A stretch of DNA of 39,660 nt, taken from Chitinispirillaceae bacterium. GTDB taxonomy: Bacteria; Fibrobacterota; Chitinivibrionia; Chitinivibrionales; Chitinispirillaceae. Within the stretch, counting starts at the first letter, position 1. Each line of letters opens with the position of its first letter. Location of the stretch: the NCBI GenBank assembly GCA_016930275.1, contig JAFGHA010000251.1, positions 1-39,660 on the forward strand, written 5' to 3'. The position numbers and the translations under genes are program-made. The notes beneath the pieces were generated by a model. That model saw nothing but the letters and a program-made list of their open reading frames with translations. It searched no databases and was not told the origin of the DNA. This document shows, piece by piece, positions 9,616 to 18,525 of this stretch.

Positions 9616-9642
9616 TATAATGTTCCGGTAAAACGGGAACAT
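9616..9642 (+). promoter_or_regulatory. Candidate promoter and overlapping inverted repeat for the regulator gene
   Basis: A perfect -10 hexamer, TATAAT, lies at 9616-9621. It overlaps the left arm of a 7-bp perfect inverted repeat: ATGTTCC at 9620-9626 and GGAACAT at 9636-9642, with a 9-base spacer. The placement suggests autoregulation. No good -35 box is visible; TTTGTA at 9594-9599 is the best. Confidence 0.45.
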
Positions 9643-9673
9643 AATGTTACTCATTTGAAGCGGCTTTCGATAC

Positions 9674-10747
9674 ATGGACATCTTTGTTGATAGAAATTCA
9701 TCGGTACCCCCTTATTTGCAGATTAAGGGCAGAATTCTGGATCTGATAGAAAGTGGTGTGTTACGCGAGAATCAGGGAATCGAATCCGTGCGTACTATCG
9801 CGCAAATTGCAGGTGTTTCTCCCGCCACCGCTCAAAAAGCATTCTATGAACTTAAACAGCAGCGGTTGATCTATCCCAAAGCCGGGTCCGGCTATTTCGT
9901 CGCGAAAAAATCACAGCTGTCCAATAATATATTCGTTTTTCTGCCCAGCAGTCGGCTCACCTTTTTTACCTATATCCTCGATGGCATGTTTGAAGCCAAT
10001 CAATCGAACGATCTCAACATTCAGATCTACAGTCTTGATACGAACAAGCATGCCTGGGATGAAAAAACCATCGATCTGCTCAGGGTTGCCCGAAATGAAC
10101 GATGTAGTGTGATTTTTATCGAGGAACCGTCGGGAGACGTTCGACGTGAATGTCTCAATATCGCCAAGAAAGTACCTTTCGTTACGATTGAATGGGTGCT
10201 TGATCACTCGATAAGTATCGTTAATGATTACCGGAATGCCGGCTTCAAGATGATTGATTATTGCGTGAACCGGCGGGGAGCTGAATCCATCATGGTGCTT
10301 AAAGGGCGTGAGCGGCAGTACAATGCGAGGGAGCGCATTATCGGCATGCAGATGGCAGCCCAGAAGTATAAGCTTGTAGAAGGTGAAAATCTTTTCTTTT
10401 ACGATACCGATTTCGATGCGATTACTGCGTATGAGACCATTAAGGCGCATTACGATGTTTCGGAGAAGAAAAAGGCAGTCATCTGTGCAAACGATTACGA
10501 GGCAATGGGAGCTATAGGTGCATTTCTTGAAAAGCAGGTGCTGGTGGGAAAAGATGTGGCACTGATAGGATTCGGAAATATGATCGATACGGTAACCTCA
10601 TATGTTCCACTTACCACTATGGATCAACAGCTGCGGTTGATCGGCATAAAAGCGGTGTCCTTGATAATGGATCTTCTGAAGAACGGTTATGATAAAGAGT
10701 CTCGGATTGTCACTATTCCGACACGGCTGGTTGAAAGAAAAACATAA
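9674..10747 (+). CDS. GntR-type transcriptional regulator with LacI/ribose-binding-like sensor domain
   Basis: A 357-residue regulator. Residues ~5-75 form a GntR-family winged helix ('PPYLQIKGRILDLIESG', 'SVRTIAQIAGVSPATAQKA', 'L.QQRLIY.K.GSGYFV'). Residues ~90-350 read as a periplasmic-binding-protein-like effector domain of the LacI type ('VICANDYEAMGAIGAFLE', 'VALIGFGNM', 'LTTMDQQLRLIGIKAVSL'). This is the architecture of AraR, which binds palindromic operators and releases them on binding a sugar. It sits between the fucosidase gene and the fucose catabolic operon, and is the obvious candidate to read a fucose-related inducer. The start at 9674 lacks a strong Shine-Dalgarno sequence. Effector identity is inferred. 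Confidence 0.85.
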   Translation: MDIFVDRNSSVPPYLQIKGRILDLIESGVLRENQGIESVRTIAQIAGVSPATAQKAFYELKQQRLIYPKAGSGYFVAKKSQLSNNIFVFLPSSRLTFFTYILDGMFEANQSNDLNIQIYSLDTNKHAWDEKTIDLLRVARNERCSVIFIEEPSGDVRRECLNIAKKVPFVTIEWVLDHSISIVNDYRNAGFKMIDYCVNRRGAESIMVLKGRERQYNARERIIGMQMAAQKYKLVEGENLFFYDTDFDAITAYETIKAHYDVSEKKKAVICANDYEAMGAIGAFLEKQVLVGKDVALIGFGNMIDTVTSYVPLTTMDQQLRLIGIKAVSLIMDLLKNGYDKESRIVTIPTRLVERKT

Positions 10748-10812
10748 ACTATCAAAATGTTGTAACTCTATGTACATTTTCACCATAATTTTTGAAGTTT
10801 CAGAGGATAACT

Positions 10813-10830
10813 GTACTAGCGCGCTATAAC
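10813..10830. promoter_or_regulatory. Candidate operator, copy 2 (GTACTAGCGCGCTATAAC)
   Basis: This 18-mer matches the motif at 3000-3017 and 21355-21372. It is palindromic except at positions 3 and 4 from each end. It ends 17 bases before the start codon of the first gene of the dehydrogenase-AKR-permease-mutarotase operon, so a bound repressor would block transcription or early elongation. Confidence 0.6.
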
Positions 10831-10847
10831 AATTCAAGGAGTCAATC

Positions 10848-11909
10848 ATGGAAAAAACTATGAAAGCTGCATATCTCCCCGGGAACAGTACTGCCATACT
10901 CAAAGAGGTTCCCGTGCCGGAGCCGGGGCACGGTGAGGTGCTGATCCGTATGAAATCCTCCACCATCTGCGGAAGTGATATACGGGCTATTTATCATAAG
11001 CATCTCGGCAAAGGGGCCGAGGGGTATCAGAATAAAATCGCGGGGCATGAGCCGGCGGGGCAGATCGTCAAATGCGGCCCCGGAATGCGCCGATTCAAAG
11101 AAGGTGACCGTGTCGTTGTGTATCATATCTCCGGATGCGGACTATGCAATGACTGTCGTCGCGGGTATATGATCAGTTGCACCAGCCCGCTCAGAGCCGC
11201 CTATGGATGGCAACGCGACGGTGGGATGGCGCCGTATCTGCTGGCGGAAGAGAAAGACCTGGTCCTTCTTCCCGACAATCTCACCTATACGGATGGCGCA
11301 CAGATCGCCTGCGGTTTCGGGACGGTATATGAAGGACTCCAGAAAATCGGGATTTCAGGTAATGATGCGGTACTGGTAACCGGACTCGGTCCGGTCGGGC
11401 TTGCTGCATGCATGCTTGCGAAGGTGCTCGGAGCGCAGAAAATATTCGGGGTCGATGTCGTGAAGGAACGGTGCGATATCGCGAAGGACAAGCGTCTTGT
11501 CGATGAAGTGTTCGTTTCCGCACCGGATACCCTGGAGAAAATCAGGCAGTTGACCGGTGGTAAAGGCGTTGAACGGGCGGTGGACGCATCCGGGCATACC
11601 GAAGGACGCCAGCTCGCGATACGGGCAACCCGTTCATGGGGAAAAATCGTGTTTGTCGGCGAAGGCGGTACCGTTGAATTCAATCCCAGTCCCGATATCA
11701 TTCACGAACAGAAAACCATCTACGGCTCTTGGGTAACTACCGTCTGGCTCATGGAGGAACTCACCGAGCGGTTGTCACGGTGGGAAATTCATCCGGAAGA
11801 ACTGGTGACACATCGATTCACACTCGATAATGTGGCCGAAGCATACGGGCTCATGGCTGAGGGAAAGTGCGGGAAAGTCGCGGTGGTATTCGATGAGGAG
11901 GTGAAATGA
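10848..11909 (+). CDS. Zinc-dependent medium-chain dehydrogenase, sugar/polyol type
   Basis: A 353-residue NAD(P)-dependent alcohol/polyol dehydrogenase. AAGGAG precedes the start by about seven bases. Catalytic-zinc ligands are Cys41 (CGSD) and the His67-Glu68 pair (GHE). The structural-zinc cysteines are 97, 100, 103 and 111. The Rossmann motif is 'VLVTGLGPVGLAA'. The family includes sorbitol, threonine and galactitol dehydrogenases. In a cluster with AKR, FucP and FucU it probably oxidises or reduces fucose, fucitol or lactaldehyde. It is the first gene of a four-gene operon, with its stop overlapping the next start by four bases (ATGA), which implies translational coupling with the AKR. 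Sequence alone does not fix the substrate. Confidence 0.85.
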   Translation: MEKTMKAAYLPGNSTAILKEVPVPEPGHGEVLIRMKSSTICGSDIRAIYHKHLGKGAEGYQNKIAGHEPAGQIVKCGPGMRRFKEGDRVVVYHISGCGLCNDCRRGYMISCTSPLRAAYGWQRDGGMAPYLLAEEKDLVLLPDNLTYTDGAQIACGFGTVYEGLQKIGISGNDAVLVTGLGPVGLAACMLAKVLGAQKIFGVDVVKERCDIAKDKRLVDEVFVSAPDTLEKIRQLTGGKGVERAVDASGHTEGRQLAIRATRSWGKIVFVGEGGTVEFNPSPDIIHEQKTIYGSWVTTVWLMEELTERLSRWEIHPEELVTHRFTLDNVAEAYGLMAEGKCGKVAVVFDEEVK

Positions 11910-12940
11910 TGTCGGTTGCAGCAGATACTGAAAAGCGGATTGATCCTGCAACTGTTCCTGCGGTCACACTGTCGTCGGGCGCAAGACTTCCGATGATCGG
12001 TCTTGGAACGTTCGGCAACGACCGGTACAGCCCGCAGCAGATTGCGGAGGCGGTCCGTTATGCACTGTCCATCGGTTATCGTCATATTGATTGCGCTTCG
12101 GTATACGGCAACGAAGATGCGATCGGATGTATAGTGGAGGAAGCCATTCGAAGCGGTATTCCCCGTGAGGAACTCTGGATCACTTCGAAACTGTGGAATG
12201 ACAAACACGCCGAAGAGGATGTTATTCCTTCATGTGAAAAAACGCTCAAAGACCTGCATCTTGATTATCTCGATCTCTACCTGATCCATTGGCCGTTTCC
12301 CAATTTTCATGCGAAGGGTGTTGATGTTTCCTCTCGTGATCCGAATGCCAGACCGTATATTCATGCCGCGTACATGAAAACCTGGTGTCAGCTTGAAAAA
12401 CTGGTGAAAGCGGGAAAAGTCCGTCATATCGGTACATCGAATATGACGATTCCGAAACTCAGGCTTCTGCTGCGTGATGCCGAAATCAAGCCGGTGAGCA
12501 ATGAGTTTGAAAGCCATCCGCATTTTCAGCAGCTTGAGCTGTTCGAATTTCTGCAGGCGAACGACATTGTTCCCATCGCTTTCAGTCCGATCGGTTCACC
12601 CTGCAGGCCTGAGCGGGATCGGACTCCTCAGGATACGGTTGATATAGAAGATCCGGTTATCGTCAAGATTGCGGAGCAGTATGGAGTTCATCCCGCGGTT
12701 ATCTGCATCAAATGGGCGATCGCTCGGGGTCAGATACCGATACCGCTTTCGGTTACTCCATCCAAGATTCGGTCAAATCTGGAAGCAACGATTACTCCGT
12801 TGCTTTCCGACGGTGAAATGAAGGAGATCGCCGGGATCGATAAAAACTGCAGACTGGTCAAGGGGCAGGTGTTTCTCTGGAAAACTGAGCAAAGCTGGGA
12901 AGCTCTCTGGGATGTCAATGGAAAGGTTACTCCTCCGTAA
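11906..12940 (+). CDS. Aldo-keto reductase (aldose-reductase-like)
   Basis: A 344-residue NADPH-type aldo-keto reductase. AGGAGG at 11896-11901 serves either the ATG at 11906 or the one at 11909; the second has better spacing. The catalytic tetrad is visible as Asp62 and Tyr67 ('IDCASVYGNE'), Lys95 ('ITSKLWND') and His128 ('LIHWPFP'). 'VRHIGTSNM' and the C-terminal 'IPLSVTPSKIRSNLEA' match the cofactor-binding segments. AKRs of this kind reduce aldoses to alditols, for example xylose reductase, or act as L-fucose/galactose dehydrogenases in the other direction. Coupled to the upstream MDR gene and followed by a fucose permease, it is a likely first or second enzyme of deoxysugar catabolism. 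Confidence 0.87.
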   Translation: MMSVAADTEKRIDPATVPAVTLSSGARLPMIGLGTFGNDRYSPQQIAEAVRYALSIGYRHIDCASVYGNEDAIGCIVEEAIRSGIPREELWITSKLWNDKHAEEDVIPSCEKTLKDLHLDYLDLYLIHWPFPNFHAKGVDVSSRDPNARPYIHAAYMKTWCQLEKLVKAGKVRHIGTSNMTIPKLRLLLRDAEIKPVSNEFESHPHFQQLELFEFLQANDIVPIAFSPIGSPCRPERDRTPQDTVDIEDPVIVKIAEQYGVHPAVICIKWAIARGQIPIPLSVTPSKIRSNLEATITPLLSDGEMKEIAGIDKNCRLVKGQVFLWKTEQSWEALWDVNGKVTPP

Positions 12941-12980
12941 ATACAACACACATTTCTACACTTAACAAGGAGCTGATCCT

Positions 12981-14609
12981 ATGAGTCATCAGGATGGCGG
13001 TAAGCCGGCGGTAGTATCTGCGGCGATGCTGTTTCCGTTCGTTATGGTAACTTCGCTGTTCGCGTTGTGGGGATTCGCCAATGACATCACCAATCCGCTG
13101 GTAAAGGCTTTCAAGGATGTATTCGTTATCAGCAATACCCAGAGCAGCTTCGTGCAGATGGCGTTTTACGGCGGTTATGCCACCATGGCGCTGCCTGCGG
13201 CTCTTTTCATAAGAAAGTTCAGTTACAAGTCGGGAATCCTTGTGGGACTTGCGCTCTACGCACTCGGCGCGCTGCTGTCATTCCCGGCTGCTTCACTGGT
13301 GAACTTCAATCTGTTCCTGATGGCGTTGTACATTCTGACCTTCGGGCTCGCTTTTCTCGAGACAACGGCGAATCCGTATGTTCTTTCGATGGGCGATGAG
13401 ACCACTGCGACCCGGCGTCTGAATCTGGCGCAGGCATTCAATCCCATCGGTTCACTGACCGGTATGACCGTGGCGATTTTCGCGATTCTAGGAAACCTGC
13501 AGGTGCAGGATTTCAGAAACGATGTCGCGCAGTTTCGGTCGGAACGGGCGGCTGAAATCCGTATCGACGAAAAGGGATCCTCGGGGAGCACGCGCAGGGG
13601 AGTGGTGGATAACCTGATGTCATTCCTGAAGCTGGATCAGGATGACGGGTTGCCGGTTGACAGTGATCTAAGGGCATTCCTTGAGCGGGAAGAGGGGAAA
13701 CGTAACCTGCCGCTCACTGGTGAACAGATGGAAAAGGTCAAGGCAAAGGAACTCACGATCGATCCGGCGACCGCGTCGCTGGCTGATGTTCCCTACGACA
13801 TGGTCCTGACGATGGCTCTGTCGGCGTATAAAAACGGTGAGATCGCATCATTCCGTACCATCAAGCATGCCCAGATGCAGGCGGAAGACCTGAAGGTGGT
13901 CCGGACACCCTATGTGGCGATAGGCCTCATTCTGCTGGTGCTGCTGGTCGTTTTCGCCGTGAGTAAAATGCCGGATACCGGTACACACGAGAAAAGTCTG
14001 CATCTGAAGGAGACTTTTTCAATGCTGCTGAAAAATTCCCGGTATCTCGAAGGGGTGGTGGCACAGGCGTTCTATGTCGGAGCGCAGATCATGTGCTGGA
14101 CGTTTATTATTCACTACGCGACCGATCTTCTCGGATTCAGTTTCGCCAAGGCGCAGGCGTACAATATCATTGCCATGATCATTTTCTGTTCCAGTCGTTT
14201 CATCTGTACCTTTCTGTTGAAGTACATCAGTCCGGGGCATCTGCTCATGTCTCTTGCCATCGGGGCGATGGGACTTACGCTTGGAACGATATTCCTGCAG
14301 GGGATGACGGGGCTCTACAGCCTGATCGGCATTTCAGCCTGCATGTCACTAATGTTTCCGACGATCTACGGTATCGCACTTCGCGGGATGGGTGACGAAG
14401 CGAAGATCGCCTCCGCCGGTCTGATATTCGCCATTGTCGGCGGTTGTCTGATGCCTCCGCTACAGGGAAGGATTATCGATGCAGGTGCGCGATTCGGGCT
14501 TGAAAGCGTCAGGGTATCATTCTTTCTGCCGTTTATCTGTTTTGTGGTAATAGCGATTTTCGCCTATCGTACCTTTGCCGTTCACAGCCGTGCGTCGCAA
14601 AACGCCTGA
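12981..14609 (+). CDS. fucP: FucP-like L-fucose:H+ symporter (MFS) with enlarged central loop
   Basis: A 542-residue inner-membrane major facilitator. AAGGAG lies ~9 bases before the start. FucP-family signatures include 'LFALWGFANDITNPLVKAFK', 'ETTANPYVLSMG' and 'RLNLAQAFNPIGSLTG' in the first six helices, and 'LMFPTIYGIALRGMGD' in the second half. The family carries L-fucose, and some members carry galactose or glucose, with protons. E. coli FucP is ~440 residues. The excess here is a ~135-residue hydrophilic insertion (about 173-307) between helices 6 and 7, rich in charged residues and predicted to be helical. The gene lies 40 bases after the AKR and 26 before FucU. Confidence 0.88.
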   Translation: MSHQDGGKPAVVSAAMLFPFVMVTSLFALWGFANDITNPLVKAFKDVFVISNTQSSFVQMAFYGGYATMALPAALFIRKFSYKSGILVGLALYALGALLSFPAASLVNFNLFLMALYILTFGLAFLETTANPYVLSMGDETTATRRLNLAQAFNPIGSLTGMTVAIFAILGNLQVQDFRNDVAQFRSERAAEIRIDEKGSSGSTRRGVVDNLMSFLKLDQDDGLPVDSDLRAFLEREEGKRNLPLTGEQMEKVKAKELTIDPATASLADVPYDMVLTMALSAYKNGEIASFRTIKHAQMQAEDLKVVRTPYVAIGLILLVLLVVFAVSKMPDTGTHEKSLHLKETFSMLLKNSRYLEGVVAQAFYVGAQIMCWTFIIHYATDLLGFSFAKAQAYNIIAMIIFCSSRFICTFLLKYISPGHLLMSLAIGAMGLTLGTIFLQGMTGLYSLIGISACMSLMFPTIYGIALRGMGDEAKIASAGLIFAIVGGCLMPPLQGRIIDAGARFGLESVRVSFFLPFICFVVIAIFAYRTFAVHSRASQNA

Positions 14610-14635
14610 AAAATAAAATGTAAAGGAGCTCTGTT

Positions 14636-15061
14636 ATGTTGAAGGGAATTCCGTCTATCATCTCGCCGGAACTGCTGAAAATTCTCATGGAAATGGGGCA
14701 TGGTGACGAGATTGTCATCGCTGACGGAAATTTTCCGGCCGCGTCGATCGCGCAGCGTCTCGTCCGCAGCGACGGGAATATGGTCCCGGAAGTGCTGGAG
14801 GCTGTTCTGACGCTGTTTCCACTCGATAAATATGTCCCGAAACCGGTGGCGCTGATGTCGCTTGTCCCGGGAGAGACGTATGTTCCGGAGATCTGGGAGA
14901 CGTATCGTACCATCTGCGGCAGACAGGAACATTTCACCGATTTTGAATCGGTCGAACGATTCGCTTTTTATGAACGTGCGAAAAAGGCGTATGCGGTTGT
15001 AGCCACCAGCGAGACTTCACTGTATGCGAATATCATTCTGAAAAAAGGGGTGGTTCTATAG
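14636..15061 (+). CDS. fucU: L-fucose mutarotase FucU (RbsD/FucU family)
   Basis: A 141-residue cytoplasmic enzyme that interconverts alpha- and beta-L-fucose so that the form needed by the next enzyme is available. 'MLKGIPSIISPELLKIL', 'MGHGDEIVIADGNFPA' with the conserved His and Asp, and a C-terminal 'FAFYERAKKAYAVVAT' are typical, and the length is right for FucU. AAGGAG precedes the ATG. It is the last gene of the fucose operon and the strongest single indicator of substrate. Confidence 0.93.
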   Translation: MLKGIPSIISPELLKILMEMGHGDEIVIADGNFPAASIAQRLVRSDGNMVPEVLEAVLTLFPLDKYVPKPVALMSLVPGETYVPEIWETYRTICGRQEHFTDFESVERFAFYERAKKAYAVVATSETSLYANIILKKGVVL

Positions 15062-15093
15062 TCAAAAAAAACGAGCTGATTCCTGCGTTCGAA

Positions 15094-15879
15094 TTAAGGG
15101 GAGAGGTCCGAAGATATGCCGCCAACCCCTTTTAAAATGTGGTCCGGCTGGTAGGCGAAGTGCTTTACGTCCGCTTCCGAGGTAACCCCGCTCAATACCA
15201 GCACCGTGGTGATGTCGGATTCGATTCCGGCGAGGATGTCGGTATCCATCCGGTCACCGATGATCACGGTATCCTCCCGCCGGCAGCCGAGAATTTTGAG
15301 CGCGCTGCGCATCATCAGCGGGTTGGGCTTTCCGACGAAGTAGGCTTTTTTACCGGTCGCCATTTCGATCGGAGCGACAAGCGCACCGGTGCCCGGAACG
15401 ATACCCTGTTCCATCGGTCCGGTAACGTCGGGGTTGGTGCCGATGAGCCGCGCACCGTTACACACAAGATTAATCGCATGGGTTATCCGGTCGTAGGAGT
15501 AGGTGCTCGATTCACTGACGATCACGTAATCGGGATTGACATCATTCATTGAATAACCGACACTGTAAAGTGCGTTGACGATGCCGGCATCGCCGATGAC
15601 AAAGGCCGAGCCGTTCGGAAGCTGGCTCGAAAGAAACGCGGCGGTCGCCAGAGCGCTGGTATAGAAGTGCTCCTCGCCGATGTCGATACCCAGGCGCGCC
15701 ATCTTCTGCTGCAGTTCGCGAGGCGTTTTCGCACTGCTGTTGGTAAGAAAGAGAAACTTCTTGTTTTCCGTTTTCAACCATTCGACGAATTCCGGCACAT
15801 CGGGCAGCAGGCGGTTACCATGGTAGATGACCCCGTCCATATCACTGATAAACGCTTTGTATTTTTCAAACTCCTTCAT
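15094..15879 (-). CDS. NagD-like HAD-IIA sugar phosphatase
   Basis: A 261-residue HAD-superfamily hydrolase of the NagD/4-nitrophenylphosphatase type. Motif I is 'ISDMDGVIYHG' (nucleophile and general-acid Asp), motif II 'FLTNSSA', the IIA cap covers the middle, and the late motifs are 'YFVGKPNPLMMRSAL' and 'VIIGDRMDTDILAG'. E. coli NagD acts on nucleotide and sugar phosphates. AAAGGAG lies 5 bases before the start, which is 13 bases after the kinase gene, so the two form an operon. Together they could balance a phosphorylated sugar intermediate, but the substrate is not known. It converges with fucU. Confidence 0.88.
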   Translation of the reverse strand: MKEFEKYKAFISDMDGVIYHGNRLLPDVPEFVEWLKTENKKFLFLTNSSAKTPRELQQKMARLGIDIGEEHFYTSALATAAFLSSQLPNGSAFVIGDAGIVNALYSVGYSMNDVNPDYVIVSESSTYSYDRITHAINLVCNGARLIGTNPDVTGPMEQGIVPGTGALVAPIEMATGKKAYFVGKPNPLMMRSALKILGCRREDTVIIGDRMDTDILAGIESDITTVLVLSGVTSEADVKHFAYQPDHILKGVGGISSDLSP

Positions 15880-15892
15880 GCATGCTCCTTTT

Positions 15893-16804
15893 TCATTGTA
15901 TTGAACCGGGCTTGATCAGCATCGCATTCACTGCCGCATAGTCTCTTCCCTTTTCCACACAGGTGGAAATCGAACCTCCAGCGTGCAGTACCGAAGCGAA
16001 TCCGGCGGTAAATGCGTCGCCACAGCCGATGGTATTGACCGGAGTGAGTTCTTTTGACGGCAGGCTATCGATCCTGCCGTTTTCTACGAACAGTATATCA
16101 TACCTGCCGCGTGTAATGACAGGAGTGACACCGTACTTATTGTAAAGTCCGGTCATCGTTTCTTTCACCAATGCAATGGTTTCCGGATCGTCTGTCTGTT
16201 CTCCTACGGCCCGGTCGGCGAGGAAGGTGGAACAGAATTCGGAAAAGTTCGGCTTTACCACATCAGGCCCTAACGGAAGGACATTTTTCAGATCCTTTCC
16301 ACGGAAATCGCAGATAATCCGTTTTCCCGCTGCTTTCGCTTCCCGAACCATACCGGGGTAAATCTCATCTGAAAAACCTTCGGCTCTGGATCCGGAAAGG
16401 ATCACGGTATGACAGTCGGGAAGCAGCTGCCGGAACTTGCGCATGACGCGCGTTTCCGTTTTCGCCTCAACCGCCAGAGATTCCTCGACGATTTCAGTCG
16501 CGGTATGGTTACGTCTGTTGAGAAGTGTGTAACAGAAACGGATTTCCGAATAAGATTCGACCGGTTCGACAGTGATTCCATCCTTGTTTGCGAGGCTGAC
16601 AAACCGGTCCAGGTACACGCCTCCGGCCTGAGTGAGATGAATTGTCCGTTCACCTGATTGTGCGAGCACCCGGCTGACATTGATTCCTTTGCCGGATGCA
16701 TCGAAATAGTACTCGCTGCTCCGGTTTACCTCGTTTTCCTGAAGATCATTCAGAATGATTGTTTTCTGAAGCGTCGGGTTGAGGCAAACGGTGAGAAAAT
16801 ACAT
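15893..16804 (-). CDS. PfkB-family sugar-phosphate kinase (1-phosphofructokinase/LacC-like)
   Basis: A 303-residue ribokinase-superfamily kinase of the 1-phosphofructokinase/tagatose-6-phosphate kinase group. 'CLNPTLQKT' lies at the N-terminus, 'ASGKGINVSRVLAQSG' in the substrate lid region, and 'NTIGCGDAFTAGF' carries the catalytic Asp and the anion hole. The family phosphorylates ketose phosphates and some free ketoses. FruK normally accompanies a PTS permease, and none is present here. With a class I aldolase and polyol dehydrogenases nearby, a ketose or deoxyketose substrate would make metabolic sense, but that is inference. The start lacks a strong ribosome-binding site. Confidence 0.82.
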   Translation of the reverse strand: MYFLTVCLNPTLQKTIILNDLQENEVNRSSEYYFDASGKGINVSRVLAQSGERTIHLTQAGGVYLDRFVSLANKDGITVEPVESYSEIRFCYTLLNRRNHTATEIVEESLAVEAKTETRVMRKFRQLLPDCHTVILSGSRAEGFSDEIYPGMVREAKAAGKRIICDFRGKDLKNVLPLGPDVVKPNFSEFCSTFLADRAVGEQTDDPETIALVKETMTGLYNKYGVTPVITRGRYDILFVENGRIDSLPSKELTPVNTIGCGDAFTAGFASVLHAGGSISTCVEKGRDYAAVNAMLIKPGSIQ

Positions 16805-17178
16805 CGCTTTTTACTTTTCCTTTTTCTCGGTAGCGTGGTAACCGTCGGACGCTTTGTACTGTAAGACTCATCAGGATCCGCTACCGGGAAAATAAACGAT
16901 AATTAAGGCGGGATTCAACCTGAATACCGCAGGTGATTCGTTCCCCTTTGCCAGGGGGGCAGGACGATGGAGGCGATGGTGTATCTACTCGAGCAGGTTC
17001 AGAAATTCTCTACAGTGAGTAAAATGATGTCATGATAGTGCCGGTTGGATGGCGGTGAAAAGTGTCGGTTGGTCCAGAATCGACAGTGATATCTTGACAT
17101 TACCGGTAACGTTAGTGATTTTTCTTGTCCGGTTGCTTCGGACCTGTACTACATTCAGTTTTTTTAAGAGGAGATATA
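16805..17178. other. Divergent intergenic region between kinase and ino1
   Basis: No gene is seen in this stretch. CGGTAGCG at 16828-16835 pairs with CGCTACCG at 16879-16886, forming a possible leader hairpin for the minus-strand kinase operon. On the plus side, TTGACA at ~17095 is followed by the palindrome TTACCGGTAA, and GTCCG/CGGAC forms a small hairpin before ino1. A matching -10 box is not clear. Confidence 0.4.
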
Positions 17179-18282
17179 ATGGGCAACATTCGGATAGCCG
17201 TCGTCGGGATCGGTAACTGCGCCAGTTCGCTTCTGCAGGGAATTGAATATTACAAAGACAAACAGGAAGAAGAGCAGATCGGACTCTTGCACTGGGATAT
17301 CGGCGGATACAAACCATTTGCTATCGAGGTGGTTGCCGCATTCGACATCGACAAAAGAAAAGTCGGCAAGGAGGTGAATGAGGCGATATTCGAACGACCA
17401 AACTGTACGACCGTATTCTGCGGGAATATGCCGAAAACCGGCGTAACGGTTTCGATGGGAAAAATACTGGACGGTCTTTCTGAACACATGCGCGAATATG
17501 AAGAAGACTATATCTTCCTTGCAAGTGACGTTCCCGAGAGTTCCGCGGAAGAGGTCATGCGGATTCTGAAGGAATCCGGAGCCGAAATTATGGTGAATTA
17601 TCTCCCGGTGGGATCGGAAGAGGCGACACGATTCTACGCGCAGTGCGCTCTTGATGCCGGAGTAGCTTTTGTCAATAATATACCGGTTTTTATAGCAAGT
17701 ACTCCCGCATGGGCGTCAAAGTTCGAAGAAAAGGGGATACCCATCATCGGCGACGATATCAAGGCGCAACTCGGTGCGACGATTACCCACCGGACGCTGA
17801 CGGATCTGTTCAAAAAGCGGGGAGTGAAGCTGGAGCGTACCTATCAGCTCAATACCGGGGGGAATACCGATTTCCTCAATATGCTCAACCGCAACCGCCT
17901 CAAATCGAAAAAAGAATCGAAAACCGAGGCGGTACAGGCGGTGGCGGCAACCCGTCTTGACAAACGTGATATCCATATCGGTCCGTCGGACTATGTTCCG
18001 TGGCAGAACGACCAGAAAGTCTGCTTCGTCCGGATGGAGGGGAAGCTCTTCGGCGACATTCCGATGAATCTTGAACTCCGGTTGTCGGTCGAAGATTCAC
18101 CCAACAGCGCCGGTGTGGCAATCGATTCAATCCGTTGCTGCAAGATCGCCCTGGAACGGGGTATCGGCGGGATACTCCAGTCACCTTCCGCCTATTTCTG
18201 TAAACACCCGCCGCGTCAGTTTCCCGACGACGAAGCATACCGGATGACCGAGGAATTTATCGAGGGAAAACGGAAGAACTGA
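17179..18282 (+). CDS. ino1: myo-Inositol-1-phosphate synthase
   Basis: A 367-residue NAD-dependent enzyme converting glucose 6-phosphate to myo-inositol phosphate, the first step of inositol, phosphatidylinositol or inositol-based osmolyte synthesis. The ATG at 17179 has GAGGAG seven bases upstream, and extending to 17125 adds nothing family-like. 'IAVVGIGNCASSLLQGIEYY' is the NAD-binding loop; 'NYLPVGSEEATRFYAQCA', 'GDDIKAQLGATITHR', 'NTGGNTDFLNML' and 'DSPNSAGV' are hallmark segments of the short actinobacterial/archaeal-type synthase, and the length matches. It is probably monocistronic and unrelated to the flanking sugar genes except through glucose 6-phosphate. Confidence 0.95.
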   Translation: MGNIRIAVVGIGNCASSLLQGIEYYKDKQEEEQIGLLHWDIGGYKPFAIEVVAAFDIDKRKVGKEVNEAIFERPNCTTVFCGNMPKTGVTVSMGKILDGLSEHMREYEEDYIFLASDVPESSAEEVMRILKESGAEIMVNYLPVGSEEATRFYAQCALDAGVAFVNNIPVFIASTPAWASKFEEKGIPIIGDDIKAQLGATITHRTLTDLFKKRGVKLERTYQLNTGGNTDFLNMLNRNRLKSKKESKTEAVQAVAATRLDKRDIHIGPSDYVPWQNDQKVCFVRMEGKLFGDIPMNLELRLSVEDSPNSAGVAIDSIRCCKIALERGIGGILQSPSAYFCKHPPRQFPDDEAYRMTEEFIEGKRKN

Positions 18283-18413
18283 TACCGGGTGGAATCCCGA
18301 AACAGGTGAAACCTCAGATGAAGTGACAGTCGCTTTACAGCTTTCTTCCGCCCCCACCACTGTAACTCCATTCTTGCAGCGTATGGTCTCCGGTACCAGT
18401 GGTACTGTTGCCC

Positions 18414-18439
18414 TTCTCCCTCCTTACGGGGAGGGAGAA
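18414..18439 (+). terminator. Hairpin downstream of ino1
   Basis: TTCTCCCTCC (18414-18423) pairs perfectly with GGAGGGAGAA (18430-18439) around a 6-base loop. A T-rich stretch (CTAATTTTGTTTG) follows on the plus strand, consistent with a weak intrinsic terminator for ino1. Confidence 0.55.
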
Positions 18440-18525
18440 CGTCTAATTTTGTTTGCTTCGAGTAATCGCGGATCGAACAGCGGCACCGGACTTATCCATT
18501 GTCTTATGAAAATGGACAGGTTGAA

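Noticed and set aside
18395..18412. GTACCAGTGGTAC dyad resembling half of the operator motif
   Set aside because: It lies downstream of ino1 rather than in a promoter, and matches the 18-mer only over nine bases, needing an extra base to align the rest.
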